DNA of 64,000 bases from Candidatus Eiseniibacteriota bacterium (GTDB lineage Bacteria > Eisenbacteria > RBG-16-71-46 > CAIMUX01): NCBI GenBank assembly GCA_020633975.1, contig JACKCR010000002.1, positions 2,170,001 through 2,234,000 of the forward strand. The letters are read 5' to 3'. Position numbers and translations under genes: made by a program. Below the pieces are notes generated by a model. That model was not told the DNA's origin and did no database searches. It saw only the letters and a list, made by a program, of their open reading frames with translations. This document shows, piece after piece, positions 17,011 to 24,630 of the stretch (the stretch's first letter is position 1; every line of letters begins with the position of its first letter).

Positions 17011-19233
17011 ATGGACGATCTCGTCCTCGAACATGCCGCACGTGCGCTGCGGAAACGCCTCGTCTCTCCCCTTCGCGTGGAGGGGACCGACCGGATCGGC
17101 GAACGCGCCTTCGCGCTCGTCGTCGACGACGGCGGACGGAGGTCGCGCATCGTCCTCGACGTCGACCCAGCACACGCAACGCTCCACTTGGAGCCCGTGC
17201 CGAAGCGTGAAGAGTGGCGCGGAGGGTTCGGACAGAGACTTCGGGGTGCGTTCCTCGTCGACGCCCGGTTCGTTCCTGGCGACCGTCGCGTCGAGCTCGA
17301 CCTCGCTGTGCGCACGATTCAACCGACGTTCCGCATCCAAGCCGCGTGGCACGGAAGAGGCGGCAATCTCTGGCTCCTCGACCTCGGCGGATCCGGAAGT
17401 CGACCCGGAGGAGGAGGGGCGGGCGGAAGCGGGACAGGCAGCACTGGCGCGCCGGGCGCGAGCGGCGGCGCGGGCGGTGTTGCGGGTAGCAGTCCCGGCG
17501 CCGAGACTGCGGCGCGTGTCCTGGAACGACTCGTCGATGTCGGGCCTGCGCCCGACGAAGTTTGGGCAGACCCCGAGCCGGTTCCCGGCGACACACCGAC
17601 CGCGAGTGAACTCGCCGCTCGCCTCCCAGGCCTCCCGGTCCGTAGATGGGTGCGAGAACTCTCCAAAGAGTTGCGCATGTCGAGACCCGCTGTGTGGCAG
17701 CTCCTCGTCGACCTGCCATCGGTGGCCAGCAGCATCGACTGGGACCAGGTCCTCCAATCGAATTCGCCTGGGAGTGGTACTACCGCACACGGCGGATCGA
17801 GCCACGCATATCGACTTCCGCTGCAAGCACAACTGCCACTCCCTGGCGGCGTGGCGGCCACCGTCCCGTCCGCTGACCCGGGGACAGCGCTGACCGCAGC
17901 GGAGCTCGGTCTTCCCGAGGCGTGGGTCTCGATCGGCGAGCTTCCCGCGTTCGCCGACTACGAAGTCGACGCGATCGAAGGCACTGCGGATCCGAAAGAA
18001 GACGCGGGCCGTCTCTACTGGCTTCTCTCCCGCACGTACCGACACCTCATCCGGATCGAGGCCGACGCGAAGCGTCGCCAGGCATACGAATCCAGAGTGA
18101 AGAGCGAACGACGCCGGATCGAACGCATAGGTGAGAGCCTTCGCGCCGAACTCTCCGACGAAGAGGGCCCGATGCTGCGGACGTGGGGCGAAGCGATCCT
18201 CTCCCACCTCCACCAGGTGAAGAAGGGCGACACCGTCCTCGCCTGTCCAAACCTGCACGACCCAGACGGACCCACACTCTCGATCCCCCTGGATCCGGCG
18301 CGACCAGCGACCGATGTGGCAGAGTCGTACTTCAAGCGCGCCAGACGCTGGCAGAAGGGCCGGGAGATGCGCGAGACCCGGCTCGGTCACGTCGAGCGCG
18401 CACTCGCGGGGCTCGACGCGTTCGAGCAACTGCTAACGACAGGCTCGACTGGCAGGCCCGATGGTGGCGACCTCCAAGACGACCGCCTGGACGACCGTCC
18501 GGACGGACTTCCACCTCACGACGAGATCGAGGCAGGCCTCGCAGAAGCGATCGGCCCGTTCTACAAGGGCCCGCGGCCGGACCCCGCGTCCGGGCTCGCG
18601 GGCGGGCGCAGCTCCAGAGGCTCCGATTCGTCCGGCGCCCCGAGCGGCGGACGCGGGAAGCAGCGGGACGCATCGGCGTCAGGCGGGTCGAGTCGTCGTG
18701 GGAAGAGCGCCACGAGTGGATCCGTTGGCGGCGGCGCAGGTGGCGGTACGGGTGGCGGTGGCGGCGCACGGAGTGGCGCAGGCGGCGGCTCCGGTCGCGG
18801 TGGCCCGGGCCGCACCGGCGGGAAGCGCGGCGAGGAATCGCGGTTCCGTCCTCGCACCTACACCACGTCCGACGGCTGGACCGTCGTGGTCGGACGTTCG
18901 AACGTCGAGAACGACTACGTCACCATGAAGGTGGCGAAGCAGGACGACTACTGGTTCCACGCCCACGGCGTCCCCGGAAGCCACGTCGTGCTGAAGCGGG
19001 ACGGACGAAAGGACAACCCGAGCCGGAAGACGATCGAAGAAGCCGCGGCCATCGCCGCCTTCTACAGCAAGGCGCGCAACTCCGGCCGCGCTCCCGTGAT
19101 CTACACGCTCAAGAAGTACGTGACCAAGCCGAGGAAAGCAAAGGCCGGCCTCGTCATGTGTACGCGAGAGACGTCGATCATGGTGAAACCGGCGAATCCG
19201 GAACCGGATACTCCTCCCGAGTGGGAGGACTAG
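17011..19233 (+). CDS. NFACT-family protein (RqcH-like) with Gly-rich inserts
   Basis: A 740-aa protein. ATG at 17011 (GGGAG just upstream) gives MDDLVLEHAARALRKRL, matching the NFACT-N start; the open frame extends upstream without support. NFACT-N covers about residues 1-130. A Gly/Ser-rich insert lies at about 128-165. A helix-hairpin and a charged coiled coil (about 345-390, RIEADAKRRQAYESRVKSE) follow. A second Gly/Arg-rich tract at about 575-605 leads into NFACT-R (610-726: TTSDGWTVVVGRSNVENDYV, HAHGVPGSHVVLK, KKYVTKPRKAKAGLV). RqcH binds stalled 50S subunits and adds alanine tails. The RGG/GG tracts are not typical of the Firmicute enzyme. Confidence 0.82.
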   Translation: MDDLVLEHAARALRKRLVSPLRVEGTDRIGERAFALVVDDGGRRSRIVLDVDPAHATLHLEPVPKREEWRGGFGQRLRGAFLVDARFVPGDRRVELDLAVRTIQPTFRIQAAWHGRGGNLWLLDLGGSGSRPGGGGAGGSGTGSTGAPGASGGAGGVAGSSPGAETAARVLERLVDVGPAPDEVWADPEPVPGDTPTASELAARLPGLPVRRWVRELSKELRMSRPAVWQLLVDLPSVASSIDWDQVLQSNSPGSGTTAHGGSSHAYRLPLQAQLPLPGGVAATVPSADPGTALTAAELGLPEAWVSIGELPAFADYEVDAIEGTADPKEDAGRLYWLLSRTYRHLIRIEADAKRRQAYESRVKSERRRIERIGESLRAELSDEEGPMLRTWGEAILSHLHQVKKGDTVLACPNLHDPDGPTLSIPLDPARPATDVAESYFKRARRWQKGREMRETRLGHVERALAGLDAFEQLLTTGSTGRPDGGDLQDDRLDDRPDGLPPHDEIEAGLAEAIGPFYKGPRPDPASGLAGGRSSRGSDSSGAPSGGRGKQRDASASGGSSRRGKSATSGSVGGGAGGGTGGGGGARSGAGGGSGRGGPGRTGGKRGEESRFRPRTYTTSDGWTVVVGRSNVENDYVTMKVAKQDDYWFHAHGVPGSHVVLKRDGRKDNPSRKTIEEAAAIAAFYSKARNSGRAPVIYTLKKYVTKPRKAKAGLVMCTRETSIMVKPANPEPDTPPEWED

Positions 19234-19245
19234 GCAGTCCGCTCA

Positions 19246-19261
19246 CCCGCCGCCGGGCGGG
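19246..19261 (+). terminator. GC-only hairpin after the NFACT gene
   Basis: CCCGCC-GCCG-GGCGGG is a perfect 6-bp stem with a tetraloop, starting 13 bases after the stop. There is no T-run, so it is a weak intrinsic terminator or a pause site. Confidence 0.4.
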
Positions 19262-19282
19262 GACGCGCTGACCTCGCCGCGA

Positions 19283-19298
19283 CATCCAACGTTGGATG
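19283..19298. promoter_or_regulatory. Perfect 16-bp palindrome CATCCAACGTTGGATG
   Basis: A gapless 16-bp palindrome lies 126 bp upstream of the CHRD protein start, inside the only gap between the NFACT and CHRD genes. A dimeric regulator site is plausible. No regulator gene is adjacent. Confidence 0.35.
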
Positions 19299-19423
19299 CC
19301 ACCGCACGAAGCGCTACGCTCCCGACGGAGTCCCATGGGGGCGAGGCACTCCGGTGCGGGAGGTACGCGAATGGCTGCACAGCCCACCGTCCTGATCACT
19401 GGAGCCTAGTGCCGGAGGTATGG

Positions 19424-19921
19424 ATGCCGACTGCATCGATCATCTTGGTCCTCATCCCTTTCCTGGCCTGGAACGGACCGGGCCCCGCTGCGCCGAGCTA
19501 CACTGGGGACCTCTCGGGTTCCGAGGTCGTCCCCCCAACCGAGAGTACCGCGACGGCCCACCTGGAACTGATCGGCTACTGCAACGAGTCCGCGCCCGAC
19601 TCGACGACCATCCTCTTCAACCTCTGGCAGATCGGGCTCGGTGACGAACTGAACGTGTATCTCGCTCACGGCGCAGAGGAGACAAACGGACCGACGTTGC
19701 ACACGATCGTCTCCGGCCCTTTCTGGCTCACGAGCGGAACGGTTGCCTTGTCGCCCGAGCATTGCGCGTGGCTCAACGCTGGTGACCTCTATGTCATCGT
19801 CACGAGTCGGGAGTATCCAGACGGGGAGATTCGAGCCCAGGTCATCCCCGCTCTTTCCCCCGTGCTGCCGCAAACCTGGGGACGAGTGAAGTCGGTGTTC
19901 CGTGGCCCGCCCGAGCGCTGA
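19424..19921 (+). CDS. Secreted CHRD-domain protein with WG-K C-terminal tail
   Basis: A 165-aa protein. ATG at 19424 has GGAGG 5 bases upstream and gives a short signal peptide (MPTASIILVLIPFLAWNGPG), so it is preferred over the longer open frame. The mature part is a CHRD domain: LSGSEVVPPTESTATAHLEL, ILFNLWQIG, VYLAHGAEETNGP, VSGPFWLTSGTVALS, LYVIVTSREYPDGEIRAQV. CHRD domains are extracellular beta-sandwiches. The protein ends TWGRVKSVFRGPPER, the same tail type as the CBM96 protein at 179 and the choice-of-anchor protein at 53794. Its 3' end overlaps the next gene by 20 bases. Confidence 0.8.
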   Translation: MPTASIILVLIPFLAWNGPGPAAPSYTGDLSGSEVVPPTESTATAHLELIGYCNESAPDSTTILFNLWQIGLGDELNVYLAHGAEETNGPTLHTIVSGPFWLTSGTVALSPEHCAWLNAGDLYVIVTSREYPDGEIRAQVIPALSPVLPQTWGRVKSVFRGPPER

Positions 19922-22232
19922 GCGGCATCACCTTGCCCGGATCGTCTTCGCCTCCCAGCTCGTCCTCTTCGTCGGAGCCGTGATCGCCTACCGCTTTCTC
20001 GGTCACCGGACCGTCCAGGACGCACACGCGCAGCAGTCCCTCGGCTTCCTCAACCGAGCGTTCGAAGGTCGCGACTCCGCGCCGGTCGGGCTCTATCTCG
20101 CTCTCGCCGACAAGTGGGTGGCGGACCTGACCGCGCTCGCGCTGCTCTGCCTGATCGCACAGGCGCTCCTCTTCGCCGTTTGGAATGCGATGTCGGGGCG
20201 GCGGCGTTCGAGCAAGGAAGCTGCGTCGGTCCAGAGCGACGACGCGTCCGTCTCGACCGACGACGCGTCATTCCAGCCCCATGACGGTTCAGTCCGGTCC
20301 GACGACGCGTCGGTCCAGGAAGCATCGAACCTATCCCTGACGAAGAGGATCGTGTTCACCTCGATCGTCCTCCTCATCCCGGTCATGTTCGTCACCGTGC
20401 CCTACGCTTGGCGGTACGCCAGCTACATGGGACGTCTGGAGAAGCCTGCGGGGCTCGACGACGGCACCTACCAGCCCCCTAAAATGCCCGGACTGACTCC
20501 CGAACAGCTCCTTCAGCTGGGCAAGGCACACAAGGAAGACGCGCCAATCCGCTCCTACCTCCGTCATCCAGCGCGGAAGCCCGAAGGAGTCGTTCGGATC
20601 GGGGTCTTCGGTGGTTCCTTCGCGCTCGGCGAGGAAGCGGCTCCCGAGCACGACGTCTCGACACACCTGGAGCGGATCCTGGAAGAAGCCGGCGTCGGTG
20701 ATGTGGAGGTCATCAACTTCGGCGTCAGTGGCTATGGAATGTCTCAGGCGGCGCTGCTCTGGGAGTACGTCGGAAGGCGCTACGAGCTGGACCACGTGAT
20801 CTTCATGCCACTGTTCTTTCACATCCGCCGAGACAACTCCTTCCTCCACACGGACCACCACTACGGCCCGCTCCACGGGCTCTACGTGACGGAAGGAGAC
20901 TCGGTCCGTTTCGTGCCGGTCGTGGGCGAGGATCGCCTCGACTCTTGCCGGCGCTACTTCAGCCCACTGCAGCCGTTCCGATACTGGCGATACGACGTGC
21001 GCGTCCCGATGCTGGTCCGTCCACTCATGCCTTCGCCACTCGGACGTCGAGGGAACCCGTTCTACTACCAGGACGACGAGGAACTCGGGACGGTGGAGAT
21101 GTACAAGGCGCTGTTCCAGAAGATCGCGTCCGAATGCCGGCAACTCGTCGTCTTCACGGACCCGACTCTGCGGCCGCAGTTGGAAGGGATCCAGAGCGAC
21201 CGGATCCACTTGATGGAGACGCGGCTCGACGACTTTCGCGACGCCAGTTCCTCGCTCTACCGTGCTCCGCTCGATCACCCGAGTGGACTGGGATACCAAC
21301 TCTACGCAACCGAGATGGCTCACCTGCTTCTAGGTCGGGATCGTCCCACCTACGACATCCTCACCCTCGGCGACCAGATTGAACTCGACACCTTCCCCGC
21401 GGCAGCGGAGGTCGAGCTGGGCGGACTCTCGGCGATGGAAGACGTCGTGCTCGAGATCGCCGGTTCTCGTGTGGGCGAGTTCCGGAGACGGCCGGCGGAC
21501 GATGGAGGTAGATCGGGCCCTGTTGGAGAGACCGTCGACTTCGGGGAGGAACGGATCCAGAGCATCGCGGCGTACCTCCGCGCGGGCACGCGCGTCTTCG
21601 TTCCTCTGCCCTTCCTCCTGAAGGCAGACGAACCGATCGACCTCGTCTGGCAGAGCGCGGGAGACTCGGCGCGCGTCCGGGTCGGGAAAGTGACGACGGG
21701 GGCCGGGATCGTCGGCCAGCTCGATATCGATTGGACAAGACTCGACGGGCGTTCCTCAGCTGAACGGTTGCGCCCCACCGACGCCGCGGGCGAAGTGGCC
21801 GATTCGTCCACCCCGTCTTGGTACGGGCGCGTCGACGAAGACGACGAGTTCGGAGTGATCGAGATCACATCCGACCAGGATCTGGGAGGCTTCCGTCTGG
21901 AGATCGGGGGGAAGGTCGCGCTCGAAGATGAGGTGAACGAGGTAGGGCACGGCCTACTCCCCCTCTCACTGCGCAGGCTTCTCTTCGGACGTCCGTGGGT
22001 GCGCAACGAGGTGCGACTGAGTCCCGTCGTGTCCGGCCTGCTCTACTTCCGAGGGACGCAAGGCGACTTTGTGGACATCGCGGGGCTCGAACAGAAGGAT
22101 GGCTGGGTCGACTTGCGGTTCACGGATCCGGGGGGCGAGGTCCACGAGCTTCCGCTTCTTTCGTATCGCGTGGAGCGTGTGCTGGGACCTCGATACGAAC
22201 CGCGGTACGGAGCGCCGCTCGCTACGCGCTAG
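19902..22232 (+). CDS. Membrane-anchored SGNH/GDSL hydrolase-like protein
   Basis: A 776-aa protein with a weak-RBS GTG start overlapping the CHRD gene. There are hydrophobic segments at about 13-31 and 68-88, then a 7-residue-period SVxxDDA linker (109-140), and a third helix (about 147-166). The SGNH domain begins RIGVFGGSFALGEE with the likely nucleophile Ser near 238, has VINFGVSGYGMSQ (block with catalytic-loop Gly), and ends DHPSGLGYQLYATEMAHLL, the Asp-His block. About 300 C-terminal residues form an unrecognised beta-rich region. Such proteins often add or remove acyl groups on exported glycans. It sits at the edge of the glycan locus. Confidence 0.7.
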   Translation: MARPSAERHHLARIVFASQLVLFVGAVIAYRFLGHRTVQDAHAQQSLGFLNRAFEGRDSAPVGLYLALADKWVADLTALALLCLIAQALLFAVWNAMSGRRRSSKEAASVQSDDASVSTDDASFQPHDGSVRSDDASVQEASNLSLTKRIVFTSIVLLIPVMFVTVPYAWRYASYMGRLEKPAGLDDGTYQPPKMPGLTPEQLLQLGKAHKEDAPIRSYLRHPARKPEGVVRIGVFGGSFALGEEAAPEHDVSTHLERILEEAGVGDVEVINFGVSGYGMSQAALLWEYVGRRYELDHVIFMPLFFHIRRDNSFLHTDHHYGPLHGLYVTEGDSVRFVPVVGEDRLDSCRRYFSPLQPFRYWRYDVRVPMLVRPLMPSPLGRRGNPFYYQDDEELGTVEMYKALFQKIASECRQLVVFTDPTLRPQLEGIQSDRIHLMETRLDDFRDASSSLYRAPLDHPSGLGYQLYATEMAHLLLGRDRPTYDILTLGDQIELDTFPAAAEVELGGLSAMEDVVLEIAGSRVGEFRRRPADDGGRSGPVGETVDFGEERIQSIAAYLRAGTRVFVPLPFLLKADEPIDLVWQSAGDSARVRVGKVTTGAGIVGQLDIDWTRLDGRSSAERLRPTDAAGEVADSSTPSWYGRVDEDDEFGVIEITSDQDLGGFRLEIGGKVALEDEVNEVGHGLLPLSLRRLLFGRPWVRNEVRLSPVVSGLLYFRGTQGDFVDIAGLEQKDGWVDLRFTDPGGEVHELPLLSYRVERVLGPRYEPRYGAPLATR
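20226..20323 (+). repeat. In-frame 21-bp minisatellite in SGNH gene
   Basis: Four to five imperfect 21-bp units encode SVxxDDA/SFxxHDG; the shared core is GACGACGCGTC. The tract lies in the cytoplasmic linker between predicted membrane helices 2 and 3. Confidence 0.75.
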
Positions 22233-23118
22233 CCAGCCTCCGGAACTGGATGAGCTGCGGTCCGAGCCGATCGTCGTTGGGCATGAACCGTTCCAGGAGC
22301 GGAAAGCCGTCCATCCTCCTTCGGCGGAGGTTGAGGCGTTGTCGGCTGAGCACGGCGGCTTCGAATCCGTACTCTCTCAGCACCTCGATCGTCTCCTCAT
22401 TGAAGTGCTTTCGCTCGCCGAACGGGATCGAGAAGACTCGGCTCCGCCGGATGTTCGGAATCCGGTCCAAGACCTCTTCCGTCCGCAGGATCTCTTCCCT
22501 CTGTTGCTCCTTCGTCAGCGACGAGAGCACGTAGTGACGGTGGGAGTGGTTGCCGTAGGTAACGAGCGGGCTGTCGATGAAGGCTTCGGGACGGTCCACG
22601 GTCGGGGGTCGGCGCGTGGCGAGTGCGCCTTTCGAGTCGAGGAATCGAGTGAGCGCGGCATCGACGACGGCGCTGTCGTTCCTCGGATCCTTCGTGTACT
22701 TGTAGAACGATAGACCGGGGATCTTCATCCCGGGAGGAAGCCCGGCTTCGCACTCCTCGACCCAATCGTTGCTGATGACGATCCGGACCTTGTCTCTCCA
22801 GAGTACCTCGCCCTCCAGGGAAGATCCGTTGACGAAGATCGTGAAGGGGACGCCCTCCTCGATGAGGGGCCCCGCGACGTGCTCGTGAACGCTTCGATAG
22901 GCGTCATCGAAGGTGAGTGCGGCCAGTCCGTGGTGCTTCTCGGCGGTCACCAGTTCGTCGACGGGAACGAAACGGACGTACTTCCGAAGGTACCGGGTGT
23001 GCTGGATGAGTTGTTCCGGAGTGACGTTGTGGAGTTCCCCACCCAGCTCTGGTGGCACCTCGGGGTAGCTACCATGATAGAGAAGGACGGGTGTCCACAG
23101 TCGCAGCAGGCGGTCCAT
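22222..23118 (-). CDS. Polysaccharide deacetylase (NodB domain)
   Basis: A 298-aa enzyme. The ATG at 23118 has GGAG 5 bases upstream and gives MDRLLRLWTPVLLYHGS; a GTG at 23175 would add 19 residues. NodB motifs are present: LTFDDAYRS (motif 1 with catalytic and metal Asp), YGNHSHRHYVLSSL (metal His-x-x-x-His), FSIPFGERKHF and a C-terminal EAAVLSRQRLN strand. It removes N-acetyl groups from a glycan precursor or peptidoglycan-type polymer. No signal peptide is seen, so it may act in the cytoplasm. Its stop overlaps the convergent SGNH gene by 11 bases. Confidence 0.85.
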   Translation of the reverse strand: MDRLLRLWTPVLLYHGSYPEVPPELGGELHNVTPEQLIQHTRYLRKYVRFVPVDELVTAEKHHGLAALTFDDAYRSVHEHVAGPLIEEGVPFTIFVNGSSLEGEVLWRDKVRIVISNDWVEECEAGLPPGMKIPGLSFYKYTKDPRNDSAVVDAALTRFLDSKGALATRRPPTVDRPEAFIDSPLVTYGNHSHRHYVLSSLTKEQQREEILRTEEVLDRIPNIRRSRVFSIPFGERKHFNEETIEVLREYGFEAAVLSRQRLNLRRRRMDGFPLLERFMPNDDRLGPQLIQFRRLASA

Positions 23119-23312
23119 GACCTCTCCGGGGTCGGCATCGGGGTACTGTCCCTTGGGGAACGTTCGTCCGCCCACCCAAGCTTCTTTAGTCGCGAGCCCC
23201 CCAGCCGCGCAGGCGTCCCGTGCGATGGGGGTTGAGAAACCTGGACGGAACAGGCAGCTTGTCCGAAAGGGAACAAAGAGCCTGGGTCCATTCCCATCGC
23301 AATGGGGACCGA

Positions 23313-24527
23313 ATGCGCATCATCTACATCGCGGACTCCATTGTACCGTCAAAAGCAGCCAACAGTGTCCACGTAATGAAGATGAGTGCTGCTCTTGCCG
23401 CCCCGGGAAACGATGTGACCCTCGTGGTGCGGCGGATTCCCAGCCGGGAACTCCCGATCGAAGGGAGCCCCTTCGACTTCTATGGGGTGCCCTCCAGCTT
23501 CGCACTCGAGAAGCTCGATCCCTGGCCGATCCTGGCGACCAAGACGACGTTCGCCGTCCAGGCCGCCGGCTGGGCGCGGAGGCGGGGCGCGGACCTGGTG
23601 TTCTCCCGGTCCCTGGCCGCAAGCGCGGTGTCCGCTCAACTCGGGATCCCAGTCATCTACGAGTCGCACACCCCGGAACGGAAGGGAAACAGCCGCCGGC
23701 TCTACCAGTGGCTCTTGCGCTCCCCTCGACTCCGGACCCATGTCGTCATCACGGAAGCGCTCAAAGCTCATTATGTGGAGGAGCGTGGCGTTCCAGGTTC
23801 CAGGATCTTCGTGGCCCCAGATGGAGCCGACCCCGTTAGAGTGGCCACCGCCGGATCCAAGGATGCCGGGCGTGCGGATGTCGGGCGTACGGACGTCGTC
23901 CTCGGGCATGCCGACTCCGCCGATGTCGGCCACGCACTCGAGACACCCGAGCCGAGAGACCGTCACCTCCGGATCGGCTACGTCGGGCACCTCTACGAAG
24001 GCCGTGGAATCGACCTCATCCTCGAGTTGGCGCGTCGGCTTCCCGAGGCGGAGTTCCATCTCGTCGGCGGTACGGAAGAAGACGTAGCCAGGTGGTTGCC
24101 CGAGGCCGAGTCGGCCGGGAACGTCCGTTTGCACGGCTTCCTGCCTCCCGCACGACTCGACGCCTATCGACAATCGTTCGACATCCTTCTCGCCCCCTAT
24201 GCGCGGTCGGTCGCGGTCGCGGGCGGAGGAGGGCTCGATACGGTCAAGTGGATGTCGCCTCTCAAGCTCTTCGAGTACATGGCCGCGGGGAAAGCGATCG
24301 TCGTTTCTGACCTCCCAGCGATCGAAGAGGTCGTCGAGGATGGAGTGAACGTCGTGCTCGCGGCGCCGGGAGACCCGGACGACTGGGAGGCGAAGCTTCG
24401 CACGTTGATCCAAGACCCGACGCGAAGAGAACGACTCGGAGCTTCCGCACTGGAGCTGTTCCTGAACAAGTACACGTGGGAGAAGCGAGCCGAGAGGATC
24501 CTGGAAGCGGCCTACCGCAGCGGATAG
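23313..24527 (+). CDS. GT4-family glycosyltransferase
   Basis: A 404-aa GT-B enzyme. ATG at 23313 gives MRIIYIADSIVPSKAANSVHVMKM, a normal GT4 start; the longer open frame runs into the opposing gene's leader. The acceptor half includes VIYESHTPERKGN. The nucleotide half has RIGYVGHLYEGRGIDLILELA, EFHLVGG, FDILLAPYA and the E-rich donor motif LFEYMAAGKAIVVSDLPAIEEVV. Between the halves lies a degenerate Asp-Val-Gly repeat (AGRADVGRTDVVLGHADSAD). It transfers a sugar from an NDP donor during surface-glycan assembly. It runs opposite to the large glycan operon. Confidence 0.88.
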   Translation: MRIIYIADSIVPSKAANSVHVMKMSAALAAPGNDVTLVVRRIPSRELPIEGSPFDFYGVPSSFALEKLDPWPILATKTTFAVQAAGWARRRGADLVFSRSLAASAVSAQLGIPVIYESHTPERKGNSRRLYQWLLRSPRLRTHVVITEALKAHYVEERGVPGSRIFVAPDGADPVRVATAGSKDAGRADVGRTDVVLGHADSADVGHALETPEPRDRHLRIGYVGHLYEGRGIDLILELARRLPEAEFHLVGGTEEDVARWLPEAESAGNVRLHGFLPPARLDAYRQSFDILLAPYARSVAVAGGGGLDTVKWMSPLKLFEYMAAGKAIVVSDLPAIEEVVEDGVNVVLAAPGDPDDWEAKLRTLIQDPTRRERLGASALELFLNKYTWEKRAERILEAAYRSG

Positions 24528-24630
24528 TGCGCGGGGCGCCTCGGTTGCGTCGATTCCCCCGAAGCCAGGCCGCTCGCACCGAGCTTGTCTCGCTCCACCG
24601 GAAGCCTGCCTGTTCGGATCGAGCTCGGCG

